Source: Hydrogenophilales bacterium 12-61-10 (GTDB lineage: Bacteria > Pseudomonadota > Gammaproteobacteria > Burkholderiales > Thiobacillaceae). From it: a stretch of 37,988 nt of DNA. The DNA is taken from contig NCCT01000014.1 of assembly GCA_002279795.1 (NCBI GenBank), positions 1 through 37,988 of the forward strand, read 5' to 3'. The notes under the pieces were generated by a model. It was not told the origin of the DNA. It saw only the letters and a list, made by a program, of their open reading frames with translations, and did no database searches. The translations under genes and the position numbers were made by a program. Position 1 is the first letter of the stretch, and the number at the start of each line of letters is the position of its first letter. Shown piece after piece: positions 18,001 through 26,171 of the stretch.

Positions 18001-18726
18001 GTCGGCCGATTCCGGCACATCGGTCTGCTCGCCCCACACCTGCGGGCTTGCGGGCGGCAGGTCGCAGTACCAGTCGTAAAAGGAGCCGCAGACGCCGCCG
18101 ATCAGGGACATGTAGCGCGAGCCTGCCGCGTAGCTCACCATCGACATGGCGGGAATCGGCGAAAAGCCGAAGATGCGGTCGGGACCGAAGTCCTTGATGG
18201 TGGTGACGTTGGCGGCGGCGATCATTTCCGTCACCTCGTCCCACTTGGCGCGCACGAAGCCGCCCTGGCCGCGAATCGACTTGTAGCGTTTGGCCTTCTC
18301 GGGGTTCTGGCTGATCGAGCGCCAGGCTTCCACCGGGTCCATCGACTTCCGCGCCTCGCGCCACATTTCCATCAGGCGGCCGCGGATCAGCGGATATTTC
18401 ACCCGCTGCGCCGAATACACATACCAGGAATACGATGCGCCGCGCGGGCAGCCGCGCGGCTCGTGGTTGGGCAAGTCGGCGCGGGTGCGCGGGTAGTCGG
18501 TCTGCTGGATTTCCCAGGTGATCAAACCGTTTTTCACGAAGATTTTCCAGCTGCATGAACCGGTGCAGTTCACCCCGTGGGTGGAACGCACGATCTTGTC
18601 GCTCTGCCAGCGGCTGCGGTAGGCATTCTCCCAGCTGCGATCTTCGTTGCTGACGACGCCGTGGCCGTTGGAAAATTCGCTGACGGTCTTCTTGAAGAAG
18701 GTCAGGCGGTCGATGAAGTGACTCAT
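15028..18726 (-). CDS. narG: Respiratory nitrate reductase alpha subunit (molybdenum, catalytic)
   Basis: 1232 aa, close to the E. coli length (1247). It reduces nitrate to nitrite at a Mo-bis-MGD centre on the cytoplasmic side of the membrane. The start at 18726 follows AAAGGAGC; in-frame codons upstream come from repeat-like intergenic DNA. FS0 cluster ligands His50, Cys54, Cys58 and Cys93 (HGVNCTGSCSW and RGCPRGASYSW) match E. coli NarG, as does the Mo-ligand Asp in PESADWYNS and GSNVPQTRTPDAHF. The protein has no twin-Arg leader, as expected for membrane-bound cytoplasmic Nar. Expression is probably driven from the promoter before narK1. Confidence 0.98.
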   Translation of the reverse strand: MSHFIDRLTFFKKTVSEFSNGHGVVSNEDRSWENAYRSRWQSDKIVRSTHGVNCTGSCSWKIFVKNGLITWEIQQTDYPRTRADLPNHEPRGCPRGASYSWYVYSAQRVKYPLIRGRLMEMWREARKSMDPVEAWRSISQNPEKAKRYKSIRGQGGFVRAKWDEVTEMIAAANVTTIKDFGPDRIFGFSPIPAMSMVSYAAGSRYMSLIGGVCGSFYDWYCDLPPASPQVWGEQTDVPESADWYNSTYLMVWGSNVPQTRTPDAHFYTEVRYKGTKTVAVSSDYGEMVKFGDIWLAPKQGTDAALALAMGHVILSEFHVKNRSEYFDSYCRQYNDMPMLVMLKEHEGTLIADRYLRASDLSGNMGQDNNPEWKTVMIDENTGYLVAPNGSIGFRWGQSGAWNLEMRDGYSGKDVKPQLTLLGSHDEVVEVALPYFGGDHNELLSRNLPVKVISVGGQDVRVATVYDLTLANYGVDRGLGGPNIPTSYDDDVPYTPAWAEKHCGVPRADIITVAREFADNADKTHGKSMVILGAALNHWYHNDMIYRGIINLLTMCGCIGQSGGGWAHYVGQEKLRPQTGWAPLAFGLDWHRPPRQMNSTSYFYAHTSQWRHEKLAASEILSPTANKDLGDYRLIDFNVRAERMGWLPSAPQLDANPLEITKAADAAGIDPIKYAVDQIKSGALKFACEDPDNPKNFPRNMFVWRSNLLGSSGKGHEYFLKYLLGTQNAVLGPDLGELGEAKPKEVVWHDKGAEGKLDLLVTLDFRMSTTCLYSDIVLPSSTWYEKDDLNTSDMHPFIHPLSEAVQPLWESKSDWDIYKTIAKKFSEIAAVHLGTQKDLVLTPLMHDTPSELGQSMAVRDWKKGEVDAIPGKTMPTMTVVTRDYGDTYKKFTALGPLMTKIGNGGKGIAWNTEDEVKQLAELNYTVTEEGVAKGLPNINSAIDACEVILMLAPETNGQVAVKAWKALSKITGRDHTHLAIPREDDKIRFRDVVAQPRKIISSPTWSGLESEHVSYNAGYTNVHELIPWRTLTGRQQFYQDHQWMLDFGEGLCVYKPPVDTKTIEPMLGKKPNGNHELVLNWITPHQKWGIHSTYTDNLRMLTLSRGGPHVWVSEIEAKEAGLVDNDWVEVFNVNGTLTARVVVSQRVPKGMCLMYHAQEKIINVPGAEVSGFRGGIHNSVTRTITKPTHMIGGYAQLSYGFNYYGTVGSNRDEYVIVRKMKKVDWMEGPLVER

Positions 18727-18773
18727 TGTTTTTGCTCCTTTAGTCGCGGTGAGCGGTGAGGGGTGAACAGTGA

Positions 18774-18814
18774 GCGGTGATGGGACGGCGGTTTTTCCGC
18801 TTCCCATTCACCGC
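18774..18814 (-). repeat. Long imperfect hairpin and direct repeats in the narK2-narG gap
   Basis: The arms 18774-18791 and 18797-18814 pair over about 17 bp with two single-base bulges around a 5-nt loop (AAAAA in the nar mRNA). No T-run follows it, so it is not an intrinsic terminator. The same gap has GTGAGCGGTGA twice, at 18749-18759 and 18770-18780, and further GTGA/GCGG-rich variants. It may stabilise or mark a processing site between the transporter and reductase parts of the mRNA (inference). Confidence 0.5.
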
Positions 18815-18821
18815 TTCCCGC

Positions 18822-20432
18822 TCACGGATTTCTAATCTCCGAACCCTTGCGCAGGTAAAACCACCAGTTCAGCACCAGGCAGACGGCGTAGAAGATGGCG
18901 AAACCGTACATGGCGTATTCAGGGGTGCCGGCCTTGATCTGGCCTTTTATGACTTCGGGGGCGATGAAGGACCCGTAGGCGGCGACGGCCGAGGTCCAGC
19001 CCAGTACCGGGCCCGCCTGCACGCGGTCGAAGATCACGCCGACGGTGCGGAAGGTGGAACCGTTGCCGATGCCGGTGGCGGCGAACAGCACAACGAAGAC
19101 CCAAAGGAACTGGGTGAAGAACACTTCGGGGGTGGCCGAGTGATAGGCCTGCATCATGATCCAGCCGGCGTAGACGGACGCCACCACCATTACCGCAGAG
19201 ATGATCTGGGTGACGATGGAGCCACCGACCTTGTCAGAAATCCAGCCGCCTACGGGGCGGATCAGCGCGCCGACGAAGGGGCCGATCCAGGCGTAGGTCA
19301 GCGCGGAGGGCGCATTGGGATTCTTGGCGTGAACCCAGAGCCCGGTGGCGGCATCCAGCGTGTGGGTTTCGCCGAAGATCACCGTGATCGACAGCGGCAG
19401 CGCCATCGAAAAGCCGATGAAGGAACCGAAGGTGACCAGATACAGCGCCGTCATCGACCAAGTGTGCTTGTTGCTGAAAATGGCGAACTGCTTGGCGATG
19501 TTTTCCTTCATCGCGCCAAAGGCGGCCAGCTTCATGATGATCAATGTGCTGACGATGATGAGTGGCATCGTCAGCCACATGTTGAGCACGCCCAGGCCGG
19601 TGGGGGCGGGCAAGTAAAGATAGAGGCCGCCGATGGCCGGGACAAAGGCCAGGGTGTAGAGCCAGGTGACCTTGATGAAGGCGAACAGCGTGCCGCCGAT
19701 GTCCGGCGACACCGGCAGCAGGTTATTCATGCCGAACCAGGCGATGATCGCCAGCGGCACCAGCGACAGCACCCAGGTGAAGCCGGCGTTCTGGATAAAG
19801 GTGGGGGTGCCGGCGACAATCTTGCCGAGGATCCAGCCACTGTCTTTTACCAGCGTCATCGGTTCGCCGCCCAGTGTGCCGAACACGCTGACCGTCATCA
19901 CCAGTGGGATCAGGATCTGCATGGTGGTGACGCCGAAGTTGCCGAGCCCCGCATTGATCCCCAGCGCGGTGCCCTGCAGGCGCTTGGGGAAAAAGGTGCT
20001 GATGTTAGACATCGAACTGGCGAAGTTGCCGCCGCCGACGCCCGACCACAAAGCCATCAACTGAAACGACCACAACGGCCAGTCGGGATGCTGCAACACC
20101 ACGCCGGTGCCGATGGCGGGCGCCAGCAGCATGGCGGTGGTGAGGAAGATGACGTTGCGCCCACCGGCCAGTCGGATGAAGAAGGACGACGGGATACGCA
20201 TCGTCGCCCCGGCCAGGCCCGAAATCGCCGTCAGCGTGAACAGCTCATCCTTGCTGAAGGGAAATCCCAGGTTGGACATCTGCACCGTGATGATTCCCCA
20301 CATCAGCCACACGGCAAAGCCGCACAGCAGCGCAGGGACTGAAATCCACAGATTGCGGTAGGCAATTTTCTTGCCGGTCGATTCCCAGAATGTCGGGTCT
20401 TCCGGATTCCATTCCTTGATATGGGCAGGCAT
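18822..20432 (-). CDS. narK2: Nitrate/nitrite antiporter (NarK2 type, MFS)
   Basis: 536 aa, 12 or more membrane helices. The start at 20432 follows GAGGAAG. Nitrate signature segments are clear: GGGNFASSMSNISTFFP with GINAGLGNFGV in the first half, and GIGNGSTFRTVGVIFDR in the second. The conserved Arg of the substrate site lies in ATMRIPSSFF. The longer, E. coli NarK-like sequence suggests nitrate/nitrite exchange, exporting the nitrite made by NarG. Naming it the second NarK follows the usual narK1-narK2 order. It lies 95 bp upstream of narG and 58 bp after narK1. Confidence 0.93.
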   Translation of the reverse strand: MPAHIKEWNPEDPTFWESTGKKIAYRNLWISVPALLCGFAVWLMWGIITVQMSNLGFPFSKDELFTLTAISGLAGATMRIPSSFFIRLAGGRNVIFLTTAMLLAPAIGTGVVLQHPDWPLWSFQLMALWSGVGGGNFASSMSNISTFFPKRLQGTALGINAGLGNFGVTTMQILIPLVMTVSVFGTLGGEPMTLVKDSGWILGKIVAGTPTFIQNAGFTWVLSLVPLAIIAWFGMNNLLPVSPDIGGTLFAFIKVTWLYTLAFVPAIGGLYLYLPAPTGLGVLNMWLTMPLIIVSTLIIMKLAAFGAMKENIAKQFAIFSNKHTWSMTALYLVTFGSFIGFSMALPLSITVIFGETHTLDAATGLWVHAKNPNAPSALTYAWIGPFVGALIRPVGGWISDKVGGSIVTQIISAVMVVASVYAGWIMMQAYHSATPEVFFTQFLWVFVVLFAATGIGNGSTFRTVGVIFDRVQAGPVLGWTSAVAAYGSFIAPEVIKGQIKAGTPEYAMYGFAIFYAVCLVLNWWFYLRKGSEIRNP

Positions 20433-20457
20433 GGCGACTTCCTCTTTTAAGTTGACC

Positions 20458-20480
20458 AAATAAGCCCGGCACCGCCAGGC
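20458..20480 (-). terminator. Weak terminator-like hairpin between narK1 and narK2
   Basis: On the minus strand GCCTGGC-GGT-GCCGGGC forms a 7-bp stem (one G-U pair) followed by TTATTT. It lies 11 bp after the narK1 stop. The stem is good, but the U-tract is short and interrupted, so it would at most attenuate. Confidence 0.35.
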
Positions 20481-20490
20481 CTGTGCATTG

Positions 20491-21756
20491 CTATTCCATA
20501 CGGTCTGCAGCCAGAGCCCGCTTCAGTTCCCGTTCCGCATCCATCGGACGGACTTCCGTCCAGTACATCCACATCAACGACACCCACACCACGCCGAACA
20601 TCAGCATGAACGCCGATGAACGAATCCCGGTCAGGTCTACCAGCACGCCGAACAGGATCGGCATCAGGAAGCCGCCCAGGCCGCCGGCCAGCCCCACCAC
20701 GCCGGAAATCACGCCGATGTTGTCGGGGTAGTCGTCCGAGATGTACTTGAAGACCGAGGCCTTGCCGAGGGCGAACACCACGCCGAGGCTGAACAAAATC
20801 ACGGTGAACAGCGTCGCGTTGAGGCCGAAGTGGAAGGTGAACGGGCCGTTGACGGTCTGGATCGTGATGTCGCTCTGCGGGTAGGACAGGAAGAACAGGC
20901 AGACCAGCGCAATCCACAGCACCCACCAGGTCATGGTGTGGGCGCCGAACTTGTCGGAGAAATAGCCGCCGACCGCCCGCAATAGCCCACCGGGGATGCT
21001 GAAGGCGGCAGCCAGCAAGGCGGCGGACTTGAGGTCGAAACCGTATTCGCTGATGTAGTACTTGGTCATCCACAGCGCCAGCGCCACATAGCCGCCGAAC
21101 ACGATCGAGTAGTACTGGCTGAGTCGCCACACCTTCGGGTCCTTGAAGGCGGCCAGCTGCTCGCGCAGGGTGACGTGCTTGCCCACCGTGTGGCCAGGGT
21201 CGCTATAGGTGAAGAACCAGAACACGATGGCAGTCACGGCCATCAACACTGCATAGACCTTGGGCACCATCGTCCAGCCGTAGCCCACCACGATGATGGG
21301 CGCGAGTAGCTTGGTGACGGCCGCCCCGGTGTTGCCAGCGCCGAAAATGCCCATCGCCAGCCCCTGACGCTGCTTGGGAAACCAGCGCGCGCAATAGGCG
21401 ATCCCCACCGTGAATGAGCCGCCCGCCATGCCGACGAACAGCCCGGTCACCAGAAAGTGCCAGTACTGCGTTGCCCACGAAATCATCCAGATCGGAATGA
21501 CCGTGGCGAGCATCAGGACGAAGAACACGATGCGGCCGCCGAACTTGTCGGTCCACATCCCCAGCGGTACGCGGATAAGAGAACCGGTCAGCACCGGCGT
21601 AGCGATCAGGATGCCGAACTCGGTCTCGTTCAGGCCCAGTTGCTGCTTGATCGGTACGCCGATGACGGCGAACATCATCCAGATCATGAAGCACACCGTG
21701 AACGCCAGTGTGCTCATGATGACGACCGACCATGCCTTGTATTGTTGCGTTGCCAT
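20491..21756 (-). CDS. narK1: Nitrate transporter (NarK1 type, MFS)
   Basis: 421 aa, 12 predicted membrane helices. The start at 21756 is preceded by a GGGGTGGA Shine-Dalgarno; the frame continues upstream without family similarity. Seen: N-terminal MATQQYKAWSVVIMSTLAF, the MFS loop GMWTDKFGGR, the nitrate signature GMAGGSFTVGIAYCARWFP with GIFGAGNTGAAV, and a matching C-terminal GVVGLAGGLGGF. This shorter form belongs to the NarK1 group, generally viewed as nitrate/H+ symporters that start nitrate uptake. It is the first gene of the nar operon, and its promoter region is shared with narX. Confidence 0.93.
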   Translation of the reverse strand: MATQQYKAWSVVIMSTLAFTVCFMIWMMFAVIGVPIKQQLGLNETEFGILIATPVLTGSLIRVPLGMWTDKFGGRIVFFVLMLATVIPIWMISWATQYWHFLVTGLFVGMAGGSFTVGIAYCARWFPKQRQGLAMGIFGAGNTGAAVTKLLAPIIVVGYGWTMVPKVYAVLMAVTAIVFWFFTYSDPGHTVGKHVTLREQLAAFKDPKVWRLSQYYSIVFGGYVALALWMTKYYISEYGFDLKSAALLAAAFSIPGGLLRAVGGYFSDKFGAHTMTWWVLWIALVCLFFLSYPQSDITIQTVNGPFTFHFGLNATLFTVILFSLGVVFALGKASVFKYISDDYPDNIGVISGVVGLAGGLGGFLMPILFGVLVDLTGIRSSAFMLMFGVVWVSLMWMYWTEVRPMDAERELKRALAADRME

Positions 21757-21860
21757 GTTCCACCCCGATGTGCCGGTGAGATAAAAAGACCTTGGTGTGT
21801 TTTTTACGCCATCGAAGGCGTGGTCGCCAGAGGTGGCGCAGGATGAAAAAACCATCGAAC

Positions 21861-21876
21861 TACCTATTTGGAGGTA
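21861..21876. promoter_or_regulatory. NarL-type 7-2-7 binding site in the narK1/narX divergent region
   Basis: TACCTAT-TT-GGAGGTA is an inverted pair of heptamers with a 2-bp spacer, the arrangement recognised by NarL and NarP in enterobacteria (heptamer TACYYMT). A further heptamer AGGGGTA (TACCCCT on the other strand) follows at 21879-21885. It is 105 bp upstream of narK1 and 180 bp upstream of narX, and the window encodes a NarL with a matching DNA-binding domain. Confidence 0.6.
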
Positions 21877-21897
21877 GGAGGGGTAGGTGGTATTGCC

Positions 21898-21911
21898 TTG
21901 TTTTTTATCGG
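21898..21911. promoter_or_regulatory. Possible FNR-like box
   Basis: TTGTT-TTTT-ATCGG matches the FNR/Anr consensus TTGAT-N4-ATCAA at 7 of 10 positions and is in the most AT-rich part of the 300-bp narK1-narX region. The match is imperfect and could be chance. A binding site for an anaerobic activator is expected here from other nar operons. Confidence 0.25.
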
Positions 21912-21954
21912 ATTATTTTGCAGCCCCGGTCGGGCGGACCGCTGGCAGAAAAGA

Positions 21955-21968
21955 AGGGGTATACCCTT
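21955..21968. promoter_or_regulatory. Back-to-back NarL-like heptamers near narX
   Basis: AGGGGTA (21955-21961) is directly followed by TACCCTT (21962-21968), giving a tail-to-tail pair. The first is a full heptamer on the minus strand; the second differs from TACYYMT at one position. It lies about 90 bp before narX and may give nitrate control of narXL. The rest of 21757-22056 shows only a small hairpin (arms 21806-21810 and 21817-21821). Confidence 0.3.
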
Positions 21969-22056
21969 TGAACTGCCATGTCGGACATTGGGTAGGTTAG
22001 GCTTGAAGCAGGGCAAATGAAGCCGGTTGCGTGAAGCGACCGCATGGAGAAATCGG

Positions 22057-23997
22057 GTGCGCCATTTTCTGGGTAAGACCGCGCTGGGGGACACCTTGCA
22101 AAACTCGCTGCTGCTGCGCCTGGGCGGCATGTTTGTCGCCATCACCGTGCTGGCGGTGGCCAGCATGTTCACCTCGTGGATGGTGGCGGAAACCACCCAG
22201 GGCAGCGGCCAGGCGATCAACGTGGCGGGCAGCCTGCGGATGCAGAGCTGGCGCATGGCGTCGCTCCATCAGCAATTGCAGCAGACCGGCAATCCCGCGT
22301 ACCGGGACACGCTGCAACAGGCGATCAGCCGGTTTGAACAGGACCTCAATGCAGCGCCCATTCTGGCGGTGCTGCCGGCCGATGAAACCGCACCCTTGAA
22401 GCAGATTTACCGGCAAGTGGTCAGCCATTGGCAGACGCAGATCAAACCCGGTCTGGCCGGTTCGGCAGCCGGGCCTGCTGCAACAGACACGGCGGTGCTG
22501 GACCGTATTCCCGCCTTCGTCGCCCACATCAACGACCTGGTCAAGCAGATCGAGGATGCCGCCGAGGCCAAAATCCTGGTCATGCGCGTCATTCTCGGCG
22601 CGGCAGTCGTCGCCACGCTGCTGGTGGTGATTTTGTCGATCTATCTGGTGAACCAGATTCTGGTTCACCCGCTGCGCGACCTGCTGGGGCTGGCCGACCG
22701 CATCGGTCAGGGCGATCTCGCCGCGCGCACCGATCTCGCCGGCGAAGACGAAATCGGGCGGCTGGGGCAGGCCTTCAACCACATGGCGGAAGACCTCTCG
22801 CGGCTGTACCAGAACCTGGAAGCGCGGGTGGCAGACAAGACCGCCGAGCTCACCATCGCCAACCGCTCGCTGGAGCTGCTGTATCACTCGATCGCGCGGC
22901 TGTACAACGGCCCGGTGGCGCCGGGCACCTACGCCATCCTGCTGAAGGATCTGGAAAACGTGCTGGGCGTCGGCCACGGGCTGGCCTGCCTGGTGGAGAC
23001 CGAGGGCGGGACGCAGGCGCGGGTGATCGCCAGCACGCTGCGCCCGGACCACGGCGACATCGATATGTGTGGCCTGATGAGCTGCGCCGAGTGCCTGGCG
23101 CATCAGTCGCTGGCCGTGCACCCGTTGCAGGGGGGGCGGCGCGTGCTGTCGCTGCCGCTGATGGATACCGAGCAGCATTACGGCGTGCTGCAACTGGAAA
23201 TGCCACTCGGCAAGGAATTGGCCCCCTGGCAGACCCAGTTACTGGATGCGCTGTCGCGCCATATCGGCATCGCCATCGGCACCGCACGGCGCGCTGAGCA
23301 AAGCCGCCGGCTGTCGCTGCTGGAAGAGCGCGCCGCCCTGGCGCGCGAACTGCACGATTCGCTGGCACAGTCGCTGGCCTACATGAAAATCCAGGTCAGC
23401 CGCCTCAAGCCGCTGCTGCCGGCGCCAGACCCGGCGCAGACCCAGCCAGGGGCGGGCGGCGCGGCCGGCGAAGTGCTGGACGAACTGCGCGAAGGACTCA
23501 ACAGCGCCTATCGCCAGTTGCGCGAACTGCTCACCACTTTCCGCTTGCGCATCGAGGGCGAGGGGCTGGCGGCAGCGCTGGAAACGACCGTGGCCGAATT
23601 CTCCAGCCGGGGCGATATACCCATCGCGCTGGAGGCCCATCTGGCAGGTTGCACGCTCAGCCCCAACGAGGAAATCCATGCCCTGCAGATCGTCCGCGAG
23701 GCGCTGTCCAATGTGCTCAACCACGCCCAGGCGAAGCAGGCCGAGGTCAAGGTGCTGTGCAACAGCGACGGCTCGGTGTCGGCCACCATCATCGACGACG
23801 GCATCGGCGTGCAGCAAAGCGCGGGCGTGCATCATTACGGCATGACCATCATGGACGAGCGGGCCAAACATCTGGGCGGCCAGTTGAGCGTCGAAAACCT
23901 GCCTGCATTGGGCACCCGCGTGACCCTGCATTTCATGCCGGCCAGCCGGCGCGAGGCCGTCATTCCGATTCACCCTGTACACCCACACGACGCATGA
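22057..23997 (+). CDS. narX: Nitrate/nitrite sensor histidine kinase NarX
   Basis: 646 aa from a GTG at 22057, chosen for the GGAGA 7 bp upstream; a TTG at 22027 in frame is less likely. Order: first membrane helix (about 20-40), a periplasmic part with the nitrate-binding P-box [13 protein letters not shown] (about 55-67), second helix (about 175-200), HAMP, then a central module with a Cys group ([12 protein letters not shown], about 336-347). The HPK7 kinase core has the phosphorylated His433 in [10 protein letters not shown] and an ATPase domain with IDDGIGV and HYGMTIM. It phosphorylates NarL in response to nitrate or nitrite. Its last codons overlap the narL start (ATGA), so the pair is translationally coupled. 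Confidence 0.95.
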   Translation: MRHFLGKTALGDTLQNSLLLRLGGMFVAITVLAVASMFTSWMVAETTQGSGQAINVAGSLRMQSWRMASLHQQLQQTGNPAYRDTLQQAISRFEQDLNAAPILAVLPADETAPLKQIYRQVVSHWQTQIKPGLAGSAAGPAATDTAVLDRIPAFVAHINDLVKQIEDAAEAKILVMRVILGAAVVATLLVVILSIYLVNQILVHPLRDLLGLADRIGQGDLAARTDLAGEDEIGRLGQAFNHMAEDLSRLYQNLEARVADKTAELTIANRSLELLYHSIARLYNGPVAPGTYAILLKDLENVLGVGHGLACLVETEGGTQARVIASTLRPDHGDIDMCGLMSCAECLAHQSLAVHPLQGGRRVLSLPLMDTEQHYGVLQLEMPLGKELAPWQTQLLDALSRHIGIAIGTARRAEQSRRLSLLEERAALARELHDSLAQSLAYMKIQVSRLKPLLPAPDPAQTQPGAGGAAGEVLDELREGLNSAYRQLRELLTTFRLRIEGEGLAAALETTVAEFSSRGDIPIALEAHLAGCTLSPNEEIHALQIVREALSNVLNHAQAKQAEVKVLCNSDGSVSATIIDDGIGVQQSAGVHHYGMTIMDERAKHLGGQLSVENLPALGTRVTLHFMPASRREAVIPIHPVHPHDA

Positions 23998-24653
23998 ACC
24001 CACTCGAACCCCAGACCCTCCTGATCGTCGACGACCATCCGCTGTTTCGCAAAGGAGTGATCCAGCTGATCCAGGCCACGCCCGAATTCCGCCTGGTGGG
24101 CGAGGCGCCCAGCGGCAAGGAAGGCATGGCGCTCGCGCGCAGCCTGCTCCCCGACATGATCCTGCTCGACCTCAACATGAAGGACATGAACGGGATCGAG
24201 GTACTGAAAACGCTGAAGGACGAAGGACTCGACGCACGCATCATCATGCTGACCGTGTCCGACCACGCAGACGACCTGATGGCCGCGCTGCAGGCTGGCG
24301 CCGACGGCTACCTGCTGAAGGACATGGAGCCGGAAGACCTGATGCAGCAGCTGGTCGAGGCGGCGCACGGCAAGATCACCATCAGCGAGCGCCTCACGCA
24401 ATTGCTGGTGGCGTCGCTGCGCGAGAAAAGCCGCCCCCCGAGTCCTGCCGAAGCCGGGCTGACCGAGCAGGAAAACCGCATCCTCGAACACCTGATCGAC
24501 GGCAAGAGCAACAAGCTGATTGCCCGCGACATGGACATCGCCGAAGGCACGGTGAAAGTCCACGTCAAGCACCTGTTGAAGAAACTCAATCTGCGCTCGC
24601 GCGTGGAAGCGGCGGTGTGGGCGGATCGCTGCCGCCGCCAGAACAAGACCTGA
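23994..24653 (+). CDS. narL: Nitrate/nitrite response regulator NarL
   Basis: 219 aa. Receiver domain with [11 protein letters not shown] (Asp13/14), phospho-acceptor Asp59 in ILLDLNM and the conserved Lys in YLLKDM; then a LuxR-type helix-turn-helix near residues 155-215. The recognition region [15 protein letters not shown] and SRVEAAVW are nearly the same as in E. coli NarL, so TACYYMT-type heptamers should be its target. Such sites occur in the region between narK1 and narX. It overlaps the narX stop by 4 bp. Confidence 0.96.
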   Translation: MNPLEPQTLLIVDDHPLFRKGVIQLIQATPEFRLVGEAPSGKEGMALARSLLPDMILLDLNMKDMNGIEVLKTLKDEGLDARIIMLTVSDHADDLMAALQAGADGYLLKDMEPEDLMQQLVEAAHGKITISERLTQLLVASLREKSRPPSPAEAGLTEQENRILEHLIDGKSNKLIARDMDIAEGTVKVHVKHLLKKLNLRSRVEAAVWADRCRRQNKT

Positions 24654-24683
24654 ATGCTGGAAGTTGTCGGCATGCTCCCGGGC

Positions 24684-24725
24684 TAAAATGCCGCCATGAC
24701 TCCTCGTTCCTGTTCCTCCTTATGA
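24684..24725 (+). promoter_or_regulatory. Possible crcB promoter and 9-codon leader ORF
   Basis: TAAAAT at 24684-24689 is a good -10 hexamer. An ATG at 24696 opens a 9-codon frame (MTPRSCSSL) whose TGA (24723-24725) overlaps the crcB ATG (24722). crcB itself has no Shine-Dalgarno, so coupling from this short frame is possible. No fluoride riboswitch could be recognised here, though the space available is only about 70 bp. Confidence 0.25.
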
Positions 24726-25096
24726 CCGCTTTTCTTGCCGTCGGCATCGGCGCGGCGCTCGGCGCCTGGTTGCGCTGGGGGCTGGGCCTGTGGCTCAACC
24801 CGATGTTTCCGGGCCTGCCGCTTGGCACCCTGGCCGCCAATCTGACCGGCGGCTATTTCATCGGCCTGGTCATCGCCTGGTTTGCCGAACATCCCGGCGT
24901 GCCGCCCGAGGCTCGCCTGTTCCTGATCACCGGCCTGCTCGGCGGGCTGACCACTTTTTCCACTTTTTCCGCCGAAGTCGTCAGCGCGCTGATGCGCGGT
25001 CTCTGGGTTACCGGTGGCCTGATCGCCTTCACCCACATGACCGGCTCCTTCCTTGCGACCGGGCTGGGTTTTTACAGCATGAGGCTATTTAAATGA
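24722..25096 (+). CDS. crcB: Fluoride ion channel CrcB/FluC
   Basis: 124 aa with four membrane helices, the full size of a Fluc subunit. Conserved features: [10 protein letters not shown] near the N-terminus, [12 protein letters not shown] with the pore Asn, and [13 protein letters not shown] with the Phe box and the Na+-site Thr/Ser region. The dual-topology dimer exports fluoride. The ATG at 24722 fits the family start. The longer in-frame extension upstream runs back into narL and has no similarity. It overlaps the DUF190 gene by ATGA. Confidence 0.93.
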   Translation: MTAFLAVGIGAALGAWLRWGLGLWLNPMFPGLPLGTLAANLTGGYFIGLVIAWFAEHPGVPPEARLFLITGLLGGLTTFSTFSAEVVSALMRGLWVTGGLIAFTHMTGSFLATGLGFYSMRLFK

Positions 25097-25404
25097 ACGT
25101 TGTGTGCCTGCAAATTTTCGTCACCGAAGCCAGCCGACATAACGGCAAGCTCACCTATGAATGGCTGTTCGATACCGCGCAGGCCATTGGCATCAGCGGC
25201 GGTTCCGCATTCCAGGCCATTGGCGGCTTAGGCCGGCATGGTCGCCACGATGCCGGTTTTTTCGAGCTGGCCGGACAGATGCCTGTCGTGGTCGAGTTTT
25301 TCGTCGAGTCGGCCATCGCCGATCGCATGCTGCAGGAAATCGGTGCGGCCGGCCTGAAACTGGTCTACACCCGGATGCCCGCCGAAATCGGCATCACGGC
25401 CTGA
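25093..25404 (+). CDS. DUF190 domain protein
   Basis: 103 aa, a complete DUF190 protein: [20 protein letters not shown], then [18 protein letters not shown], then [11 protein letters not shown]. The fold is a small PII-like alpha/beta domain. DUF190 genes often stand beside or are fused to crcB, which suggests a regulatory partner of the channel, but the function is not established. It starts within the crcB stop (ATGA) and is followed 17 bp later by the TauE-like gene. Confidence 0.88.
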   Translation: MNVVCLQIFVTEASRHNGKLTYEWLFDTAQAIGISGGSAFQAIGGLGRHGRHDAGFFELAGQMPVVVEFFVESAIADRMLQEIGAAGLKLVYTRMPAEIGITA

Positions 25405-25421
25405 CGTCTGACAGCTGAATC

Positions 25422-26171
25422 GTGCTCGACCAACTGATCCTGTTCGTCGCCTCGCTGGCGGCGAATTTTTTTTCGGCCCTGTCGGGTGGCGGTGCCGGGC
25501 TGATCCAGTTTCCCATGCTGATTTTTCTGGGCCTGAGTTTCGGCACCGCGCTCGCCACCCACAAGATCGCCAGCGTCGCGCTGGGTCTCGGCGCCACGCT
25601 GCGGCATCTGAAGGAATCGCATCTCGAACGCCGCTTTTCGCTGATCATCCTCGGCGCCGGCCTGCCCGGCGTGGTGCTGGGCGCACTCACCATCCTGCAC
25701 ATTCCCGAACGCGCCGCCACCTTGGCGCTGGGCGTGCTGACGCTGGGGCTGGGGTTGTATTCGGTGTTCAAGCCCCGGCTCGGAATGGACCATGCCCCGC
25801 AAAACCAGCAGGGCAGGGCGCTGATCGGCGGCATGGCCGGGCTGTTCGTGGTCGGTTTTCTCAATGGTTCGATCACCAGCGGCACCGGCCTGTTCCTGAC
25901 CATCTGGCTGATCCGCTACTTCGGCCTTGACTACACCCGTGCGGTCGCCTACACGCTGATTCTTTGCGGCCTGGTGTGGAACGGAACCGGCGCGCTGGTG
26001 CTGGGCGTCATTGGCACCGTGGCATGGGGCTGGATGCCGGCGCTGCTGGCCGGATCGATCATCGGCGGCTATCTCGGCAGCCACCTGGCGATCAAAAAAG
26101 GCAACCTGTGGATCAAGCGCTCGTTTGAAATCGTGACGATCCTGATCGGCCTTAAGCTGATCTTTGGCTAG
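25422..26171 (+). CDS. TauE/SafE family transporter (sulfite/sulfonate exporter type)
   Basis: 249 aa from a GTG at 25422, about 8 hydrophobic helices. N-terminal GGGAGLIQFPMLIFLGLSFG followed by ATHKIASVALGLGATLRH and the second-half repeat SGTGLFLTIWLIRYFG with YTLILCGLVWNG fit TauE/SafE. Members move sulfite, sulfoacetate or related anions out of the cell; the substrate here is not known. It probably forms one unit with crcB and DUF190. Its stop overlaps the stop of the convergent diguanylate cyclase gene in a CTAG. Confidence 0.88.
   Translation: MLDQLILFVASLAANFFSALSGGGAGLIQFPMLIFLGLSFGTALATHKIASVALGLGATLRHLKESHLERRFSLIILGAGLPGVVLGALTILHIPERAATLALGVLTLGLGLYSVFKPRLGMDHAPQNQQGRALIGGMAGLFVVGFLNGSITSGTGLFLTIWLIRYFGLDYTRAVAYTLILCGLVWNGTGALVLGVIGTVAWGWMPALLAGSIIGGYLGSHLAIKKGNLWIKRSFEIVTILIGLKLIFG

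Noticed and set aside
10362-20342. Several long plus-strand frames (10362-11978, 11975-12958, 16192-17535, 18777-20342) opposite the nar operon
   Set aside because: All lie antisense to clear family members and show no domain similarity or ribosome-binding sites.
21806-21821. Hairpin ACGCC-ATCGAA-GGCGT near narK1 as a terminator
   Set aside because: The stem is only 5 bp, and in the narK1 direction it is followed by A-rich rather than T-rich sequence.
24654-24721. Fluoride riboswitch upstream of crcB
   Set aside because: The 68-bp gap is short and no pseudoknot-like conserved sequence of that riboswitch could be found.
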